DNA of 64,000 nt, from contig NZ_JBHYHC010000012.1 of assembly GCF_042738955.1 (NCBI RefSeq), forward strand, positions 56,922 to 120,921, written 5' to 3'. This DNA is from Umezawaea sp042738955. GTDB taxonomy: Bacteria > Actinomycetota > Actinomycetes > Mycobacteriales > Pseudonocardiaceae. Positions within the stretch are counted from its first letter, which is position 1. Every line of letters starts with the position of its first letter. Below the pieces are notes generated by a model. The model ran no database searches. It had not been told where the DNA came from and worked only from the letters and a program-made list of their open reading frames with translations. A program made the position numbers and the translations under genes. This document shows positions 38,072 through 46,848 of the stretch, piece after piece.

Positions 38072-38821
38072 GTGCCGTTCACCTTCGCCCACCCGGCGGC
38101 CGTGCTCCCGTTGCGGAGGTTCCTCTGGTTCCCCGGACTCGTGGCGGGTTCAGTGGTACCCGACATCGCCTACTACCTCCCCGTGCCCGGCGGCGCGGAC
38201 GCCACCCACTCGCTCATCGGCCTGGTGGGGATCGACCTCCTGCTCGGCATCGCACTGCTGGTCGTGGGCCACCTCGTCCTCGCCCCGCTCCTGGCCCTGT
38301 CCTCCGACGGGTGGCGCACCCGTGTCGCACCACCGAATCCGGCAACCCGACTCACCACGTGGCGGCTCCGCGTCACCACACTCGGATCGGTGATCGCGGG
38401 CGCCGCGACCCACATCGCCTGGGACGCCGTCACCCAGAGCTACGGTGCCGCGGTACGGCAGTGGCCGCTGCTCAGGCTTTCCGTCGTGGGCCCGCACCGC
38501 CTGTACAACGTGATCGGCTACGCGTCCTCGCTCGGAGGCCTCCTGCTCCTCGGCGTGCTCGCCTGGCGCTGGTACCGCCGCGCCCCATACGACCACGGCC
38601 AACACTGGCCGACTCTGCCGGGCAAGACCCACCGGTGGGTGCTCGTCGGAATCGCGGTCACGACGGCCGCGGGCGCGGGCATCGCCCTCACCGACCCGGT
38701 GAGCGACGCCAGCACCTACGACTGGGTGCGCCTGGCGCTGATCGGAGGCGTTCAAGGCACCGGCCTGGCACTCGCGCTGTACGTGCTCTGCTGGCACCTG
38801 ACTCGGCGCTGGCGGACGTAG
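38072..38821 (+). CDS. DUF4184 family membrane protein
   Basis: A 249-residue membrane protein with about six hydrophobic segments. It opens MPFTFAHPAAVLPLRR and has the early PDIAYYLPVPG motif and an AATHIAWDAVT motif, all hallmarks of DUF4184. The conserved His and Asp near the membrane faces recall metal-dependent membrane hydrolases (YdjM/MBOAT-like ideas exist), but no activity is known. Transcribed before the MerR gene; the -10 box of that gene overlaps this stop. Confidence 0.85.
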   Translation: MPFTFAHPAAVLPLRRFLWFPGLVAGSVVPDIAYYLPVPGGADATHSLIGLVGIDLLLGIALLVVGHLVLAPLLALSSDGWRTRVAPPNPATRLTTWRLRVTTLGSVIAGAATHIAWDAVTQSYGAAVRQWPLLRLSVVGPHRLYNVIGYASSLGGLLLLGVLAWRWYRRAPYDHGQHWPTLPGKTHRWVLVGIAVTTAAGAGIALTDPVSDASTYDWVRLALIGGVQGTGLALALYVLCWHLTRRWRT

Positions 38822-38830
38822 GCTCGAGGA

Positions 38831-39211
38831 ATGCGGATCGGCGAGCTGTCCAAGCGCACGGGCGTGAGTCCGCGTTCACTGCGGTACTACGAGGAGCAGG
38901 GGCTGCTGACCAGTTCGCGCTCCGACGCGGGGCAGCGCCACTACTCCGATGCCGAGGTCCAGCGCGTGGCACTCATCCGGCAGCTGTTCGACGCGGGCCT
39001 GTCCAGCCGGGTGATCGCGACCGTGCTGCCGTGCGTCGACATGCCCGACGACCTGGACGTCGCCGAGGAGACGTTCACGGCGATGACGCGCGAGCGTGAG
39101 CGGATCAACGCCGACATCGCGCGCCTGGTCGAGGAACGGGACGCGCTCGACGTGCTGTTCAAGGCCAACAGCCTGCACCGGGCGACGCTGTCGGTGGCGC
39201 GGTCGGCCTGA
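38831..39211 (+). CDS. MerR family regulator
   Basis: A 126-residue protein. The winged HTH is MRIGELSKRTGVSPRSLRYY (residues 1-20), followed by EEQGLL and the RHYSDAEVQRV wing. A coiled-coil helix runs from about 80 to 115. It lacks the Cys cluster of metal or redox MerRs such as SoxR. The TAGGCT box (38819-38824) six bases before the ATG implies a leaderless transcript. The adjacent quinone-oxidoreductase-type gene is the expected target. Confidence 0.9.
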   Translation: MRIGELSKRTGVSPRSLRYYEEQGLLTSSRSDAGQRHYSDAEVQRVALIRQLFDAGLSSRVIATVLPCVDMPDDLDVAEETFTAMTRERERINADIARLVEERDALDVLFKANSLHRATLSVARSA

Positions 39212-39317
39212 CGTTGTGACCCGCGCCTCAGCCGCTTGCCTTTGACACCGGTGTGAAGGGTGAGGATGGCCGCAGGGCCCGGAACCACCGGGTCGGTCAG
39301 CCAGGAGGCGGCGGAAG

Positions 39318-40241
39318 ATGGCGCAGGCGTGGGGTTTCGGCGAGCACGGCGGGCCCGAGGTGCAGGAGTTCTTCGACCGTCCCGATCCCGTTCCGGGTCG
39401 TGGCGAGGTGCTGATCCGAGTCGAGGTCGCGGGCGTGAACCCCCTCGACCACCTCGTGCGCTCGGGCCTGGTCCCCGGTCTGGACGGCGGGCGGCCGTTC
39501 CCCCGCGTGCTGGGCATGGAGGCGGCGGGCACCGTTCTGGCCTTGGGCGAGGACGTCGACGGGCTGGAGGTGGGTGACGCGGTCTTCGGTTTCGCGCTCA
39601 CCGGTGGCGGCGCCTACGCCGAGACGACGGTGCTGTCCGCTTCGAACACCGCACGCGTCCCGGCGGGCCTGTCCACGACCGTGGCGGCGACGCTGCCGGT
39701 GGCCGGGACGACCGCGGTGGACGCGCTCGACCAACTCGACCTCCCGACCGGTGCCGCGTTCCTGGTCAACGGGGTCGGCGGCGGGGTCGGCCTCGCCGTG
39801 GCCCGGCTTGCCGCCAGCCGTGGGCTGCGGGTGATCGGCACCGGGAGCGCCGCCAAGCGCGAGCACGCCGAAGCCGTCGGGGTGCGGTTCCTCGACTACA
39901 CCGCCGAGGACGTCACCACCGCGGCACGCGCCCTGGTCCCGGACGGCTTCGACGGGATCGTCGACCTGGTCGGGGGCACCTCGCTGCGGACGGTCGCCCC
40001 ACTGGCCAGGGATCCCCGCACCGTCATCTCCGTGGGAGACGCGTCGGTGTCCGACCTCGGCGGGCGTTTCGTCGACCGCCGCCTCGACCGCGAGAACCTG
40101 GAACGCTCGGCCCAACTGGCCCTCACCGGAGTCCTGGCACCCGTGATCACCGCGATCCATCCGCTCACCGACGCCCCGACCGCCCTCGCCACCGTCGAGA
40201 ACGGCCACGCCGCGGGCAAGGTCGTCATCAAGGTGACCTGA
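39318..40241 (+). CDS. NADP-dependent oxidoreductase, quinone-reductase type
   Basis: A 307-residue medium-chain dehydrogenase without zinc ligands. The substrate domain has AGVNPLDHLVRSG and the nucleotide-binding Rossmann motif VNGVGGGVGLAVARLAA. Related proteins reduce quinones or enones with NADPH. A strong AGGAGG lies nine bases before the ATG. It is in the same direction as the MerR gene 106 bases upstream, which suggests that regulator controls it. The natural substrate is unknown. Confidence 0.88.
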   Translation: MAQAWGFGEHGGPEVQEFFDRPDPVPGRGEVLIRVEVAGVNPLDHLVRSGLVPGLDGGRPFPRVLGMEAAGTVLALGEDVDGLEVGDAVFGFALTGGGAYAETTVLSASNTARVPAGLSTTVAATLPVAGTTAVDALDQLDLPTGAAFLVNGVGGGVGLAVARLAASRGLRVIGTGSAAKREHAEAVGVRFLDYTAEDVTTAARALVPDGFDGIVDLVGGTSLRTVAPLARDPRTVISVGDASVSDLGGRFVDRRLDRENLERSAQLALTGVLAPVITAIHPLTDAPTALATVENGHAAGKVVIKVT

Positions 40242-40382
40242 GCGGCACCCGACTCACCGACGCCGCCAACCGTCCACAGCAGACGGACGGGGATCCGGGG
40301 AGCACAGGTCGACGGTGGGCCCGCGTCGCCGGACTAGCCGCGTCACCAGGCACATCGACGAGCTGTCGGGCGATTCACCCCG

Positions 40383-40769
40383 TCACGCGTCGAACCCGGA
40401 AACCCCCGCATCGGCGTTTGAGCGGTCGATCTCGGCCATGTGCTCCTCGGCCCAGGCCCGCAACGCCGCCAGCGGGACTTCCAGTGACAGACCCAGGTCC
40501 GTGAGGCCGTAGTGCACCCGTGGTGGCACGGTCGGTTCGACCCGACGGGCGACCAGGCCGTCGCGGACCAGGCTGTGCAGGGTCACCGACAGCATCTTCT
40601 GGGAGACGCCGGGGATCCGCCGCCGCAGCTCGGCGAACCGGACCTCGCCCGGTGCGGCCTCGGCGAGCACCTTGACCGCCATCGACGTCCACTTCGTGCC
40701 GATCCGGTCCAGCAGTTGCCGCGTCGGGCACCGGGGATCGAACAGATCGCCCGTGGACCGAGTGGTCAC
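40383..40769 (-). CDS. HxlR family regulator
   Basis: A 128-residue winged-helix protein with family features: CPTRQLLDRIGTKWTSM near the N terminus, the HTH VRFAELRRRIPGVSQKMLSV, and the wing VPPRVHYGLTDLG. A single Cys near residue 15 fits redox- or electrophile-sensing in this family. The GTG at 40769 has GGTGAGG upstream. It is divergent from an epoxide-hydrolase-like gene whose start region carries a direct repeat. Confidence 0.9.
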   Translation of the reverse strand: MTTRSTGDLFDPRCPTRQLLDRIGTKWTSMAVKVLAEAAPGEVRFAELRRRIPGVSQKMLSVTLHSLVRDGLVARRVEPTVPPRVHYGLTDLGLSLEVPLAALRAWAEEHMAEIDRSNADAGVSGFDA

Positions 40770-40825
40770 CTTGACCTCACCACCTGTCGACGAAGTGCCG
40801 TCTTGGCACCACCACCGCGGTTTCC

Positions 40826-40854
40826 TACGGTTTCGTGGTAACCAATGGTAACCA
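40826..40854 (+). promoter_or_regulatory. Promoter with two TGGTAACCA direct repeats
   Basis: TACGGT (40826-40831) is a -10 candidate for the hydrolase gene. TGGTAACCA occurs at 40836-40844 and again at 40846-40854, one helical turn apart, over the predicted transcription start. A likely site for the divergent HxlR protein; the ribosome site AGGAGG follows at once. Confidence 0.6.
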
Positions 40855-40863
40855 GGAGGCACT

Positions 40864-41730
40864 GTGTCCACGTCGCCGGAGCTGCACCGGATCGCCACCA
40901 ACGGCGTCCACCTCACCGTCGCCACGGCGGGCACCGGGCCCGCGGTCGTGCTGCTGCACGGCTTCCCGCACACGTGGCGGCTCTGGAGCGAGGTCATCGG
41001 TCCGCTGTCCGCCCACCACCGGGTCATCGCCCCGGACCTCCGCGGCTTCGGCGGCAGCACCCGCGCCCCGGACGGCTACGACGCGGGCACCCTGGCCGAC
41101 GACATCGCCGGCCTCCTCGACGCCCTCGACGAACCCACCGCCGCCGTGGTCGCCATCGACGCGGGCACCCCGGTCGCCGTCCTGCTCGCCCTGCGCCACC
41201 CCGACCGCGTGCGACGGCTGGTCGTCATGGAAGCGCTGCTCGGCTCGCTGCCCGGTGCCGAGGACTTCCTCGCCGCAGGTCCGCCCTGGTGGTTCGGCTT
41301 CCACGCCGTCCCCGGCCTCGCCGAAACCGTGCTGCTCGGCCACGAGGCGCAGTACGTCGACTGGTTCCTCAAGGCGGGCACCCGCGGCCAAGGCGTGCCA
41401 CCGGACGTCCGCGCCGCGTTCCTCGACGCCTACACCGGCCCGGACGCCCTGCGCTGCGCCTTCTCGTACTACCGCGCACTGCCCACCACCGCCCGCCAAC
41501 TCGACGACGCCAGGCTCACCGTGCCCACGCTGGCGATCGGCTCCCACCCGGTCGGCTCCGCGCTCGAACGGCAGCTGCGCCCCATCACCGACGACCTCAC
41601 CGGGCACGTCATCCCGGACTGCGGCCACATCATCCCGCTGGACCGGCCGCGTGAACTGCTCGACCTCCTGACGCCCTTCCTCGCAGCCGAGACCACTCCC
41701 CCGTCGGCGGGCGTTCGGGTTCAGGGCTGA
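40864..41730 (+). CDS. Alpha/beta hydrolase, epoxide-hydrolase/dehalogenase-like
   Basis: A 288-residue hydrolase. The oxyanion motif is LLHGFPHTWRLW. The nucleophile elbow reads VVAIDAGTPVA, with Asp instead of Ser, which points to epoxide hydrolases or haloalkane dehalogenases. The catalytic His is probably in DCGHIIPLDRP. GTG start with AGGAGG upstream. It is regulated presumably by the divergent HxlR protein. Its last 10 bases overlap the convergent XRE gene. Confidence 0.85.
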   Translation: MSTSPELHRIATNGVHLTVATAGTGPAVVLLHGFPHTWRLWSEVIGPLSAHHRVIAPDLRGFGGSTRAPDGYDAGTLADDIAGLLDALDEPTAAVVAIDAGTPVAVLLALRHPDRVRRLVVMEALLGSLPGAEDFLAAGPPWWFGFHAVPGLAETVLLGHEAQYVDWFLKAGTRGQGVPPDVRAAFLDAYTGPDALRCAFSYYRALPTTARQLDDARLTVPTLAIGSHPVGSALERQLRPITDDLTGHVIPDCGHIIPLDRPRELLDLLTPFLAAETTPPSAGVRVQG

Positions 41731-42575
41731 AGCGACTGGGTGCCGACGACGGCGGCGAGGGCCAGGCGGTCGGCGTCCTCGGTGCCGGGTTCGGCGGTGT
41801 AGACGCTGACGCGCAGGTCGTCGAGGGCGACGAGCAGCGTGTCGCAGTCGAGGGTGATCAGGCCGACCGCCGGGTGGTCGACGGTCTTGCGCCGCGACGG
41901 ATCGGCCAGGGGCGGTGGGGCCTCGGCGTCCCACAGCTCGGCGAACCGCGGGCTGCCCGCGGCCAGGTCGGCGACCAAGCGCCGCAGTGCGCGGTCGGCC
42001 GGGTAGCGCGACGCCGTCATCCGCAGGTCGGCCACGAGCCGCGCCTCGTGATCGGCCTGTTCTTGCGGAGTGTGCACGACTCGCGAGGGCAGGCCGGTGA
42101 CGTTGCGCCAGACGGCGTTGCGTTCCAGGCCGTGCCAGCTGCTCGTGTCGCCCATGAGCGCGTGGTACGGCGCGTTGGCCAGCACGAGCGTCCAACTGGC
42201 GTCGTAGACCACGACCGGGGTGTGCGACAGCCGGTCGAGCAGCCGCTGCACGCTCGGGGGGATCCGCGACGGCACGACGTCCGGGCCGGGCGCGGCGTGC
42301 CCGGCCAGCTGGTAGAGCAGGTCCCGTTCGGCGTCGGCCAGGCGCAGCGCGCGGGCCAGCGACTCGACGACCTGCGTCAACGGCGCGGTCGCGCGTCCCT
42401 GTTCCAGGCGGGTCAGGTAGTCGGCCGAGATCCCGGCGAGCGCGGCCAGTTCCTCGCGGCGCAGCCCGCTGGCCCGGCGTCGGCGGCCCGCCGGGACGCC
42501 GACGGCCTCGGGCGCCACTCGGTCGCGCCAGCGGCGCACCGTCCGGCCGAACTCCCACGTCTCCACGCGGTCCAC
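41721..42575 (-). CDS. XRE/MmyB-type regulator
   Basis: A 284-residue regulator. The HTH_31/XRE domain (about 15-85) contains GLRREELAALAGISADYLTR, and the C-terminal part is the MmyB-like PAS-type ligand-binding domain (VVVYDASWTLVLANAPYHAL; RRKTVDHPAVG). Such genes are usually divergent from a short-chain dehydrogenase, as here (42669). A GTG three codons further in (42566) is an alternative start. It should repress the dehydrogenase until a ligand, probably a fatty or aromatic compound, binds. Confidence 0.9.
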   Translation of the reverse strand: MDRVETWEFGRTVRRWRDRVAPEAVGVPAGRRRRASGLRREELAALAGISADYLTRLEQGRATAPLTQVVESLARALRLADAERDLLYQLAGHAAPGPDVVPSRIPPSVQRLLDRLSHTPVVVYDASWTLVLANAPYHALMGDTSSWHGLERNAVWRNVTGLPSRVVHTPQEQADHEARLVADLRMTASRYPADRALRRLVADLAAGSPRFAELWDAEAPPPLADPSRRKTVDHPAVGLITLDCDTLLVALDDLRVSVYTAEPGTEDADRLALAAVVGTQSLQP

Positions 42576-42668
42576 TATGGACGAGTCCGCACCGGTTGTC
42601 CTGGTCCTGGCAGTCCTACGAAAACCGGACGACTGGCTGCGACGGGGTCGTGTCCGCAGGCTGGAGCC

Positions 42669-43604
42669 ATGACCGAACCCGGAACCGTCCTCATCACCGG
42701 ACCGACCCGCAACCTGGGCCGCCACGCCGTCCTGGCCATGGCAGGCCGCCCTGCGCATCAGCGACCCGACCTGCTGCTCGTCGGCCGGTCGGGCCGCGAC
42801 CTGACCGCGGTCGCCGACGAGGCCCGTGCGCTCGGCGCTCGCGTCCACGAGATCGGCTGCGACCTGTCCCGCTTGGCCGACGTCCGCGCCGCCGCTGCCG
42901 CCACGCGCACGCTGCTCGCGGAGGGCGCGGTCCGTCCGCTGCGCGCGCTGGTCGCCAACGCGGGTGCCATGTCGGTCGACACCCGGCAGGCGTCGGCCGA
43001 CGGCTACGAGCTGACCTTCGCCGTCAACTACCTCGCCCACGCCCAGCTGATCGGTGACCTGCGCGGCTCGTTCACCGCCCCCGCGCGGGTCGTGCTGATC
43101 GGCTCGAACACCTACCACGCCAACGTCTGGCGCAAGCTGCTGCACGTGCCCGCGGCCGAGTGGGCCGACCCGGTCGACCTCGCCCGACCGGCCACCGGCG
43201 ATCAGGCGCCCGGCATGACCGCTTCCGGCGTCGCCTACTCCAACGCCAAGCTGGCGATCCTCTACTACGCCCACGAGCTTCAGCGTCGCGCAGGCGAGGG
43301 CGTCACGGTCTCGGTGTTCGAGCCGGGCTGGATGCCCGGCACCGCGCTGGGTCGCGGCGCTCCCAAGGCATTCCAGGCGATGAGCCGTGCGTTGGGCCGG
43401 TTCCCCGGCGTCTCGACGCCGCAACGCTCGGGCCCGCTGCTGGCCGCGATGGCCCTCGACGAGCGGTGGGCACACCTCCGTGACGGCGCGTTCGTGGTGA
43501 AGACCAAGCTGACCGAGGTCCAGCCGGTCGCCCACGACCGCGATCGGGAACAGCGCCTGTGGGACGCGACCACCGAACTCCTGGCACCCACCACCGGCAC
43601 GTGA
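42669..43604 (+). CDS. Short-chain dehydrogenase/reductase
   Basis: A 311-residue Rossmann-fold oxidoreductase of the retinol-dehydrogenase/WW-oxidoreductase-like group. The cofactor motif is VLITGPTRNLGRH (TGxxxGxG variant), followed by the NAG motif in LVANAGAM. The catalytic Tyr and Lys are in YSNAK with Ser in LIGSN upstream. Divergent from the XRE/MmyB gene, its likely regulator. The substrate is unknown; the long loop after the active site suits lipophilic substrates. Confidence 0.88.
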   Translation: MTEPGTVLITGPTRNLGRHAVLAMAGRPAHQRPDLLLVGRSGRDLTAVADEARALGARVHEIGCDLSRLADVRAAAAATRTLLAEGAVRPLRALVANAGAMSVDTRQASADGYELTFAVNYLAHAQLIGDLRGSFTAPARVVLIGSNTYHANVWRKLLHVPAAEWADPVDLARPATGDQAPGMTASGVAYSNAKLAILYYAHELQRRAGEGVTVSVFEPGWMPGTALGRGAPKAFQAMSRALGRFPGVSTPQRSGPLLAAMALDERWAHLRDGAFVVKTKLTEVQPVAHDRDREQRLWDATTELLAPTTGT

Positions 43605-43744
43605 CGGGAGGACACTCTGGCCAGAACCGGTCCCGTCGTCGCACCGCGGGTTCGTAGGTGGCGTGCAGCGGCCCGGACAGCGACGTGATGACGCACGAGG
43701 CATTTACGGTGGCGATGAGGAACCCGTCCCAGGAGGATCGGGCC

Positions 43745-44215
43745 ATGACGTCTTCGCGCACCGTGTCGATCCGAGAGGCCGGCGAGCACGACACCGCGGC
43801 GTTGGCGGCGCTGCGGCGGGAATGGTCGGAGGAACAGGCGGGACATCCGCTCGGTGACGACGACTTCGAGGAGTGCTTCGCCCAGTGGTACGCGGCAGAG
43901 GCGCCACGTCGAGCGGCGTTCGTCGCCGAACTCGGCGGCAAGGCCATCGGCATGATGAACCTCGCCCTGTTCGACCGGATGCCCAAACCGGGACGATCAG
44001 CCAGTCGGTGGGCTTACCTCGGCAACGCGTTCGTGCTCGCCGACCACCGCAACCGCGGCATCGGGACCGCTCTGCTCGACGCGGCCGTCGCGCACGCACG
44101 TGCCCTCGACTGCGCCCGCGTCGTCCTGTCACCGAGCGAACGCTCCGTGCGCTTCCACCAGCGAGCGGGCTTCGGCCCGGCCACGATGCTCCTCGCGCAA
44201 GTCCTCGACCGTTGA
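43745..44215 (+). CDS. GNAT family N-acetyltransferase
   Basis: A 156-residue acetyltransferase. The acetyl-CoA loop is LADHRNRGIGTALLDAAVAHA (R/Q-x-x-G-x-G/A), and late RFHQRAGFGPA is the usual C-terminal motif. The ATG at 43745 has AGGAGG eight bases upstream; the frame is open further left but without support. Substrate unknown. It ends 14 bases before the convergent S51 gene. Confidence 0.9.
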   Translation: MTSSRTVSIREAGEHDTAALAALRREWSEEQAGHPLGDDDFEECFAQWYAAEAPRRAAFVAELGGKAIGMMNLALFDRMPKPGRSASRWAYLGNAFVLADHRNRGIGTALLDAAVAHARALDCARVVLSPSERSVRFHQRAGFGPATMLLAQVLDR

Positions 44216-44228
44216 TCCCAGGCACCGG

Positions 44229-44891
44229 CTAGGGGTGCAACGTCGTCCAGCGCCCTTCGGAGATCACCTCGACGGAGCCGTCGACGACCTTGATGGCCGT
44301 CTGCTCGTCGATGGCGTAGGCCGGGACGTCGAGGTCGGCGGCCCACCGTTCCGCGTGGGCGAGGGTGTTGGTGGGGAAGGCGTCCAGGTGCGGGAAGATC
44401 GAGAAGTCGACGACCCCGAGGGTGCGGTCGTCCGGCGCGGACGGCCATTCGACGAAGTACGAGCCGATCCGGGGCGTCAGCACCATGCTCCCCGCGCTCA
44501 CGCCCACCCAGACCGTGTCGGGCAGCGACGGCAGCAGGTCCGCCATCCCGGACTCGCGCATCCAGTGGCACAGGTACGTCGCGTCGCCGCCGTCGACCAG
44601 CAGCACGTCCGCCTCCCGGACCCACGGAACCCACCGCTGCGCGCCGATGGTGGGCAGCGCGGTGAGTTCGAGGACGCCGAGCGACGCCCAGCCCAAGCCG
44701 GAGAAGTGCTGCCACCTCGGCTCGGCGGCCACGAAGCCGCGCACCGACGCCGGTCCGCACAGCGGGTGACCCCACTGGGCCGTCGGGACGCAGAGGGCGT
44801 GGCACTCGGAGATCGGCTTGCCGAGGAGCTCCACGAGTGCCGCGTGGATGCTCGGGTTCGTGACCCCGCCTGACGTGAGCAAGAGCTTCAC
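44229..44891 (-). CDS. Peptidase E-like (S51 family) protein
   Basis: A 220-residue class-I glutamine-amidotransferase-like hydrolase. The nucleophile motif is GVSAGSMVL (about residue 134), with VDGGDATYLCHWM before it and DFSIFPHLD after it, as in dipeptidase E and its relatives. Expected to act on Asp-X dipeptides or a similar small peptide in the cytosol. The GTG at 44891 has GGAGG five bases upstream, better than the ATG at 44903. Confidence 0.85.
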   Translation of the reverse strand: MKLLLTSGGVTNPSIHAALVELLGKPISECHALCVPTAQWGHPLCGPASVRGFVAAEPRWQHFSGLGWASLGVLELTALPTIGAQRWVPWVREADVLLVDGGDATYLCHWMRESGMADLLPSLPDTVWVGVSAGSMVLTPRIGSYFVEWPSAPDDRTLGVVDFSIFPHLDAFPTNTLAHAERWAADLDVPAYAIDEQTAIKVVDGSVEVISEGRWTTLHP

Positions 44892-45030
44892 AGCTGCCTC
44901 CAACCGCGGAACGTGTACGGGTCTGAAGACCTCGGACCGGGCCAGGACTCATCGCGCGTCCTGAGCGAGTTCGCCGGTCGGAGCGCCGTACGATCCGACC
45001 GTGGTCCGAACGGGTGAACAGGGGGACGCG

Positions 45031-46224
45031 GTGAGCGGCATCAGGGTGTTGGTGGCGGGGGCGAGCATCGCGGGGCCCGCGCTGGCCCACTGGCTGCGTC
45101 GGCGCGGGGCCGAGGTGACCGTGGTGGAGCGGGCGCCCGAGTTGCGTCCCGGCGGGCAGGCGGTGGACGCGCGCGGCGTGGCCAAGGAGGTCATCGCGCG
45201 CATGGGGCTGGACGCGGCGGTGCGGGCGGCGTGCACCGACACCGCGGGCGCGCACACCGTGGACGCGGACGGGACCGTGCTGGAGACGTTCCGCGCCGAC
45301 GACGACGGTGGCGACGGGTTCATCGCGGACATCGAGATCCTGCGCGGGGACCTGTCCCGCGTGCTCCACGACGACACCCGTGACGGCGTCGAGTACCTGT
45401 TCGGCGACCGGATCGCCGAGCTGGCGCAGGACGCGGACGGCGTGGACGTGGTCTTCGCGGGCGGGGGCCGGCGGCGCTTCGACCTGGTGATCGGGGCGGA
45501 CGGGCTGCACTCGGCGCTGCGGGCGATGGTCTTCGGGCCGCACGAGCGGTTCCTGCGCCACCTCGGGCACGTGCTGGCCTTCTACAGCGTGCCCAACGAG
45601 TTCGGCTTGGACCGCTGGCTGCTGGAGCACCAGGAGACCGGCCGCTCGGCCCTCCTGCGGCCGATCCAGGACGCCACCCGCGCGATGGCGATGTTCTACT
45701 TCGCCGCGCCCGACTTCGACGTCGACTACCGCGACATCGAGGCGCAGAAGGACCTGCTGCGCAAGCGGATGGACGGCCTGGGCTGGCTGACCCCGGAGAT
45801 CCTCGCGCACCTGGACGACACCCCGGACTTCTACCTCGACCAGGTCGCCCAAGTGGTGATGGACCGCTGGTCCACCGGACGCGTGGGGCTGCTCGGGGAC
45901 GCGGCGTTCAGCTCGTCGCCGATGTCCGGCCAGGGCACCGGCCTGGCGCTGGTCGGCGCGTACGTCCTGGCAGGCGAACTGGCCGCCGCCGAGTGGAACC
46001 CCGAGGTCGGCTTCGCCCGCTACGAGGAGCGGATGCGCTCGTTCGTCGAGGCCAACCAGGAGATCGGCAGGCTCAACGCCCGCACCCGCGACCTCCCGAC
46101 CCCGGACGCCGAACCGCTCCCCGACTTCACGGGCGACTGGTTCATGGAGTTGGTCGGTCGCGCGATCAACGGCGTCGACCTGCCCGACTACGAGGGTGTG
46201 CCGGACTCCGGCCCCACGCCGTAG
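45031..46224 (+). CDS. FAD-dependent monooxygenase
   Basis: A 397-residue class-A flavoprotein hydroxylase. It has the dinucleotide motif VAGASIAGPALAHWL near the start, the DG motif GADGLHSALR and the GD motif GLLGDAAFSSSPMSG. These enzymes hydroxylate aromatic or polyketide compounds, including antibiotics such as tetracycline and rifamycin. A TACGAT box at 44989-44994 puts the transcript start near 45001, and the GTG at 45031 then has an ideal AGGGGGA site. Its 3' end overlaps the convergent SDR gene by 37 bases. Confidence 0.88.
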   Translation: MSGIRVLVAGASIAGPALAHWLRRRGAEVTVVERAPELRPGGQAVDARGVAKEVIARMGLDAAVRAACTDTAGAHTVDADGTVLETFRADDDGGDGFIADIEILRGDLSRVLHDDTRDGVEYLFGDRIAELAQDADGVDVVFAGGGRRRFDLVIGADGLHSALRAMVFGPHERFLRHLGHVLAFYSVPNEFGLDRWLLEHQETGRSALLRPIQDATRAMAMFYFAAPDFDVDYRDIEAQKDLLRKRMDGLGWLTPEILAHLDDTPDFYLDQVAQVVMDRWSTGRVGLLGDAAFSSSPMSGQGTGLALVGAYVLAGELAAAEWNPEVGFARYEERMRSFVEANQEIGRLNARTRDLPTPDAEPLPDFTGDWFMELVGRAINGVDLPDYEGVPDSGPTP

Positions 46225-46820
46225 GTCACCGACGGGGCCGCACCGGCCGGAACGAGGTTCCGGCCGGTGAACGTGCCTTCGACGCACTCGACGTAGGAGC
46301 GCGCCACGTCCCGCGCGGGCGTGCCGGACAGGTCGGCGGACCCCATCGCCACCAGGGTCTCCCGCACCCATCCCGGACTGACCATGTTGACGCGGATTCC
46401 CCTGGGCAGGTCCGCCGCGGCCGCGCGGACGAACCACTGGAGGCCCTCGTTCACCAGCACGCCGACGGCGTTGCCCGGCGAGGGTCGGGTGAAGGTGCCC
46501 GCGGTCACCGTGACCGAGCCGCCGTCACGCAGGTGCGCGATCGACCGCGACACCAGGGTCGCCTGACCGATCAGCTTGTCCCGCAGCGCTTCCGCGAAGC
46601 GCACGTCGGTCAGCGCGGCCGGGCGCGCGTGCGCCGCGGCGCACACCACGGCGTCCACCTCCCCGACGAGGGCGAACATCCGGTCGATCGACGCGGGGTC
46701 CCCGACGTCCACCACGACGGCAGCGCTACGGGACGCGCGCACGACCTCGTGCCGCGGTTCCAACGCCGCCGCCACCGCGCCGCCGATCGTGCCCGACGCA
46801 CCGATCACCACTACTCGCAC
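46188..46820 (-). CDS. Short-chain dehydrogenase, short atypical form
   Basis: A 210-residue Rossmann protein with the motif VIGASGTIGGAV and a short central region. There is no YxxxK in the usual place: the stretch GVLVNEGLQWFVRAAA occupies it, with NEG in place of the Tyr motif, so it may be a non-catalytic or divergent SDR. GTG start with GGAGAGGAG upstream. It lies 28 bases downstream of the oxidoreductase gene at 46849-47781, which suggests a two-gene unit. Confidence 0.75.
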   Translation of the reverse strand: MRVVVIGASGTIGGAVAAALEPRHEVVRASRSAAVVVDVGDPASIDRMFALVGEVDAVVCAAAHARPAALTDVRFAEALRDKLIGQATLVSRSIAHLRDGGSVTVTAGTFTRPSPGNAVGVLVNEGLQWFVRAAAADLPRGIRVNMVSPGWVRETLVAMGSADLSGTPARDVARSYVECVEGTFTGRNLVPAGAAPSVTYGVGPESGTPS

Positions 46821-46848
46821 CGCTTCTCCTCTCCGACGGGTCGAACTC

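Noticed and set aside
45001..45030. GTG at 45001 as the monooxygenase start
   Set aside because: A TACGAT -10 puts the transcript start there, but the GTG at 45031 has a strong ribosome site and matches the usual flavoprotein N terminus.
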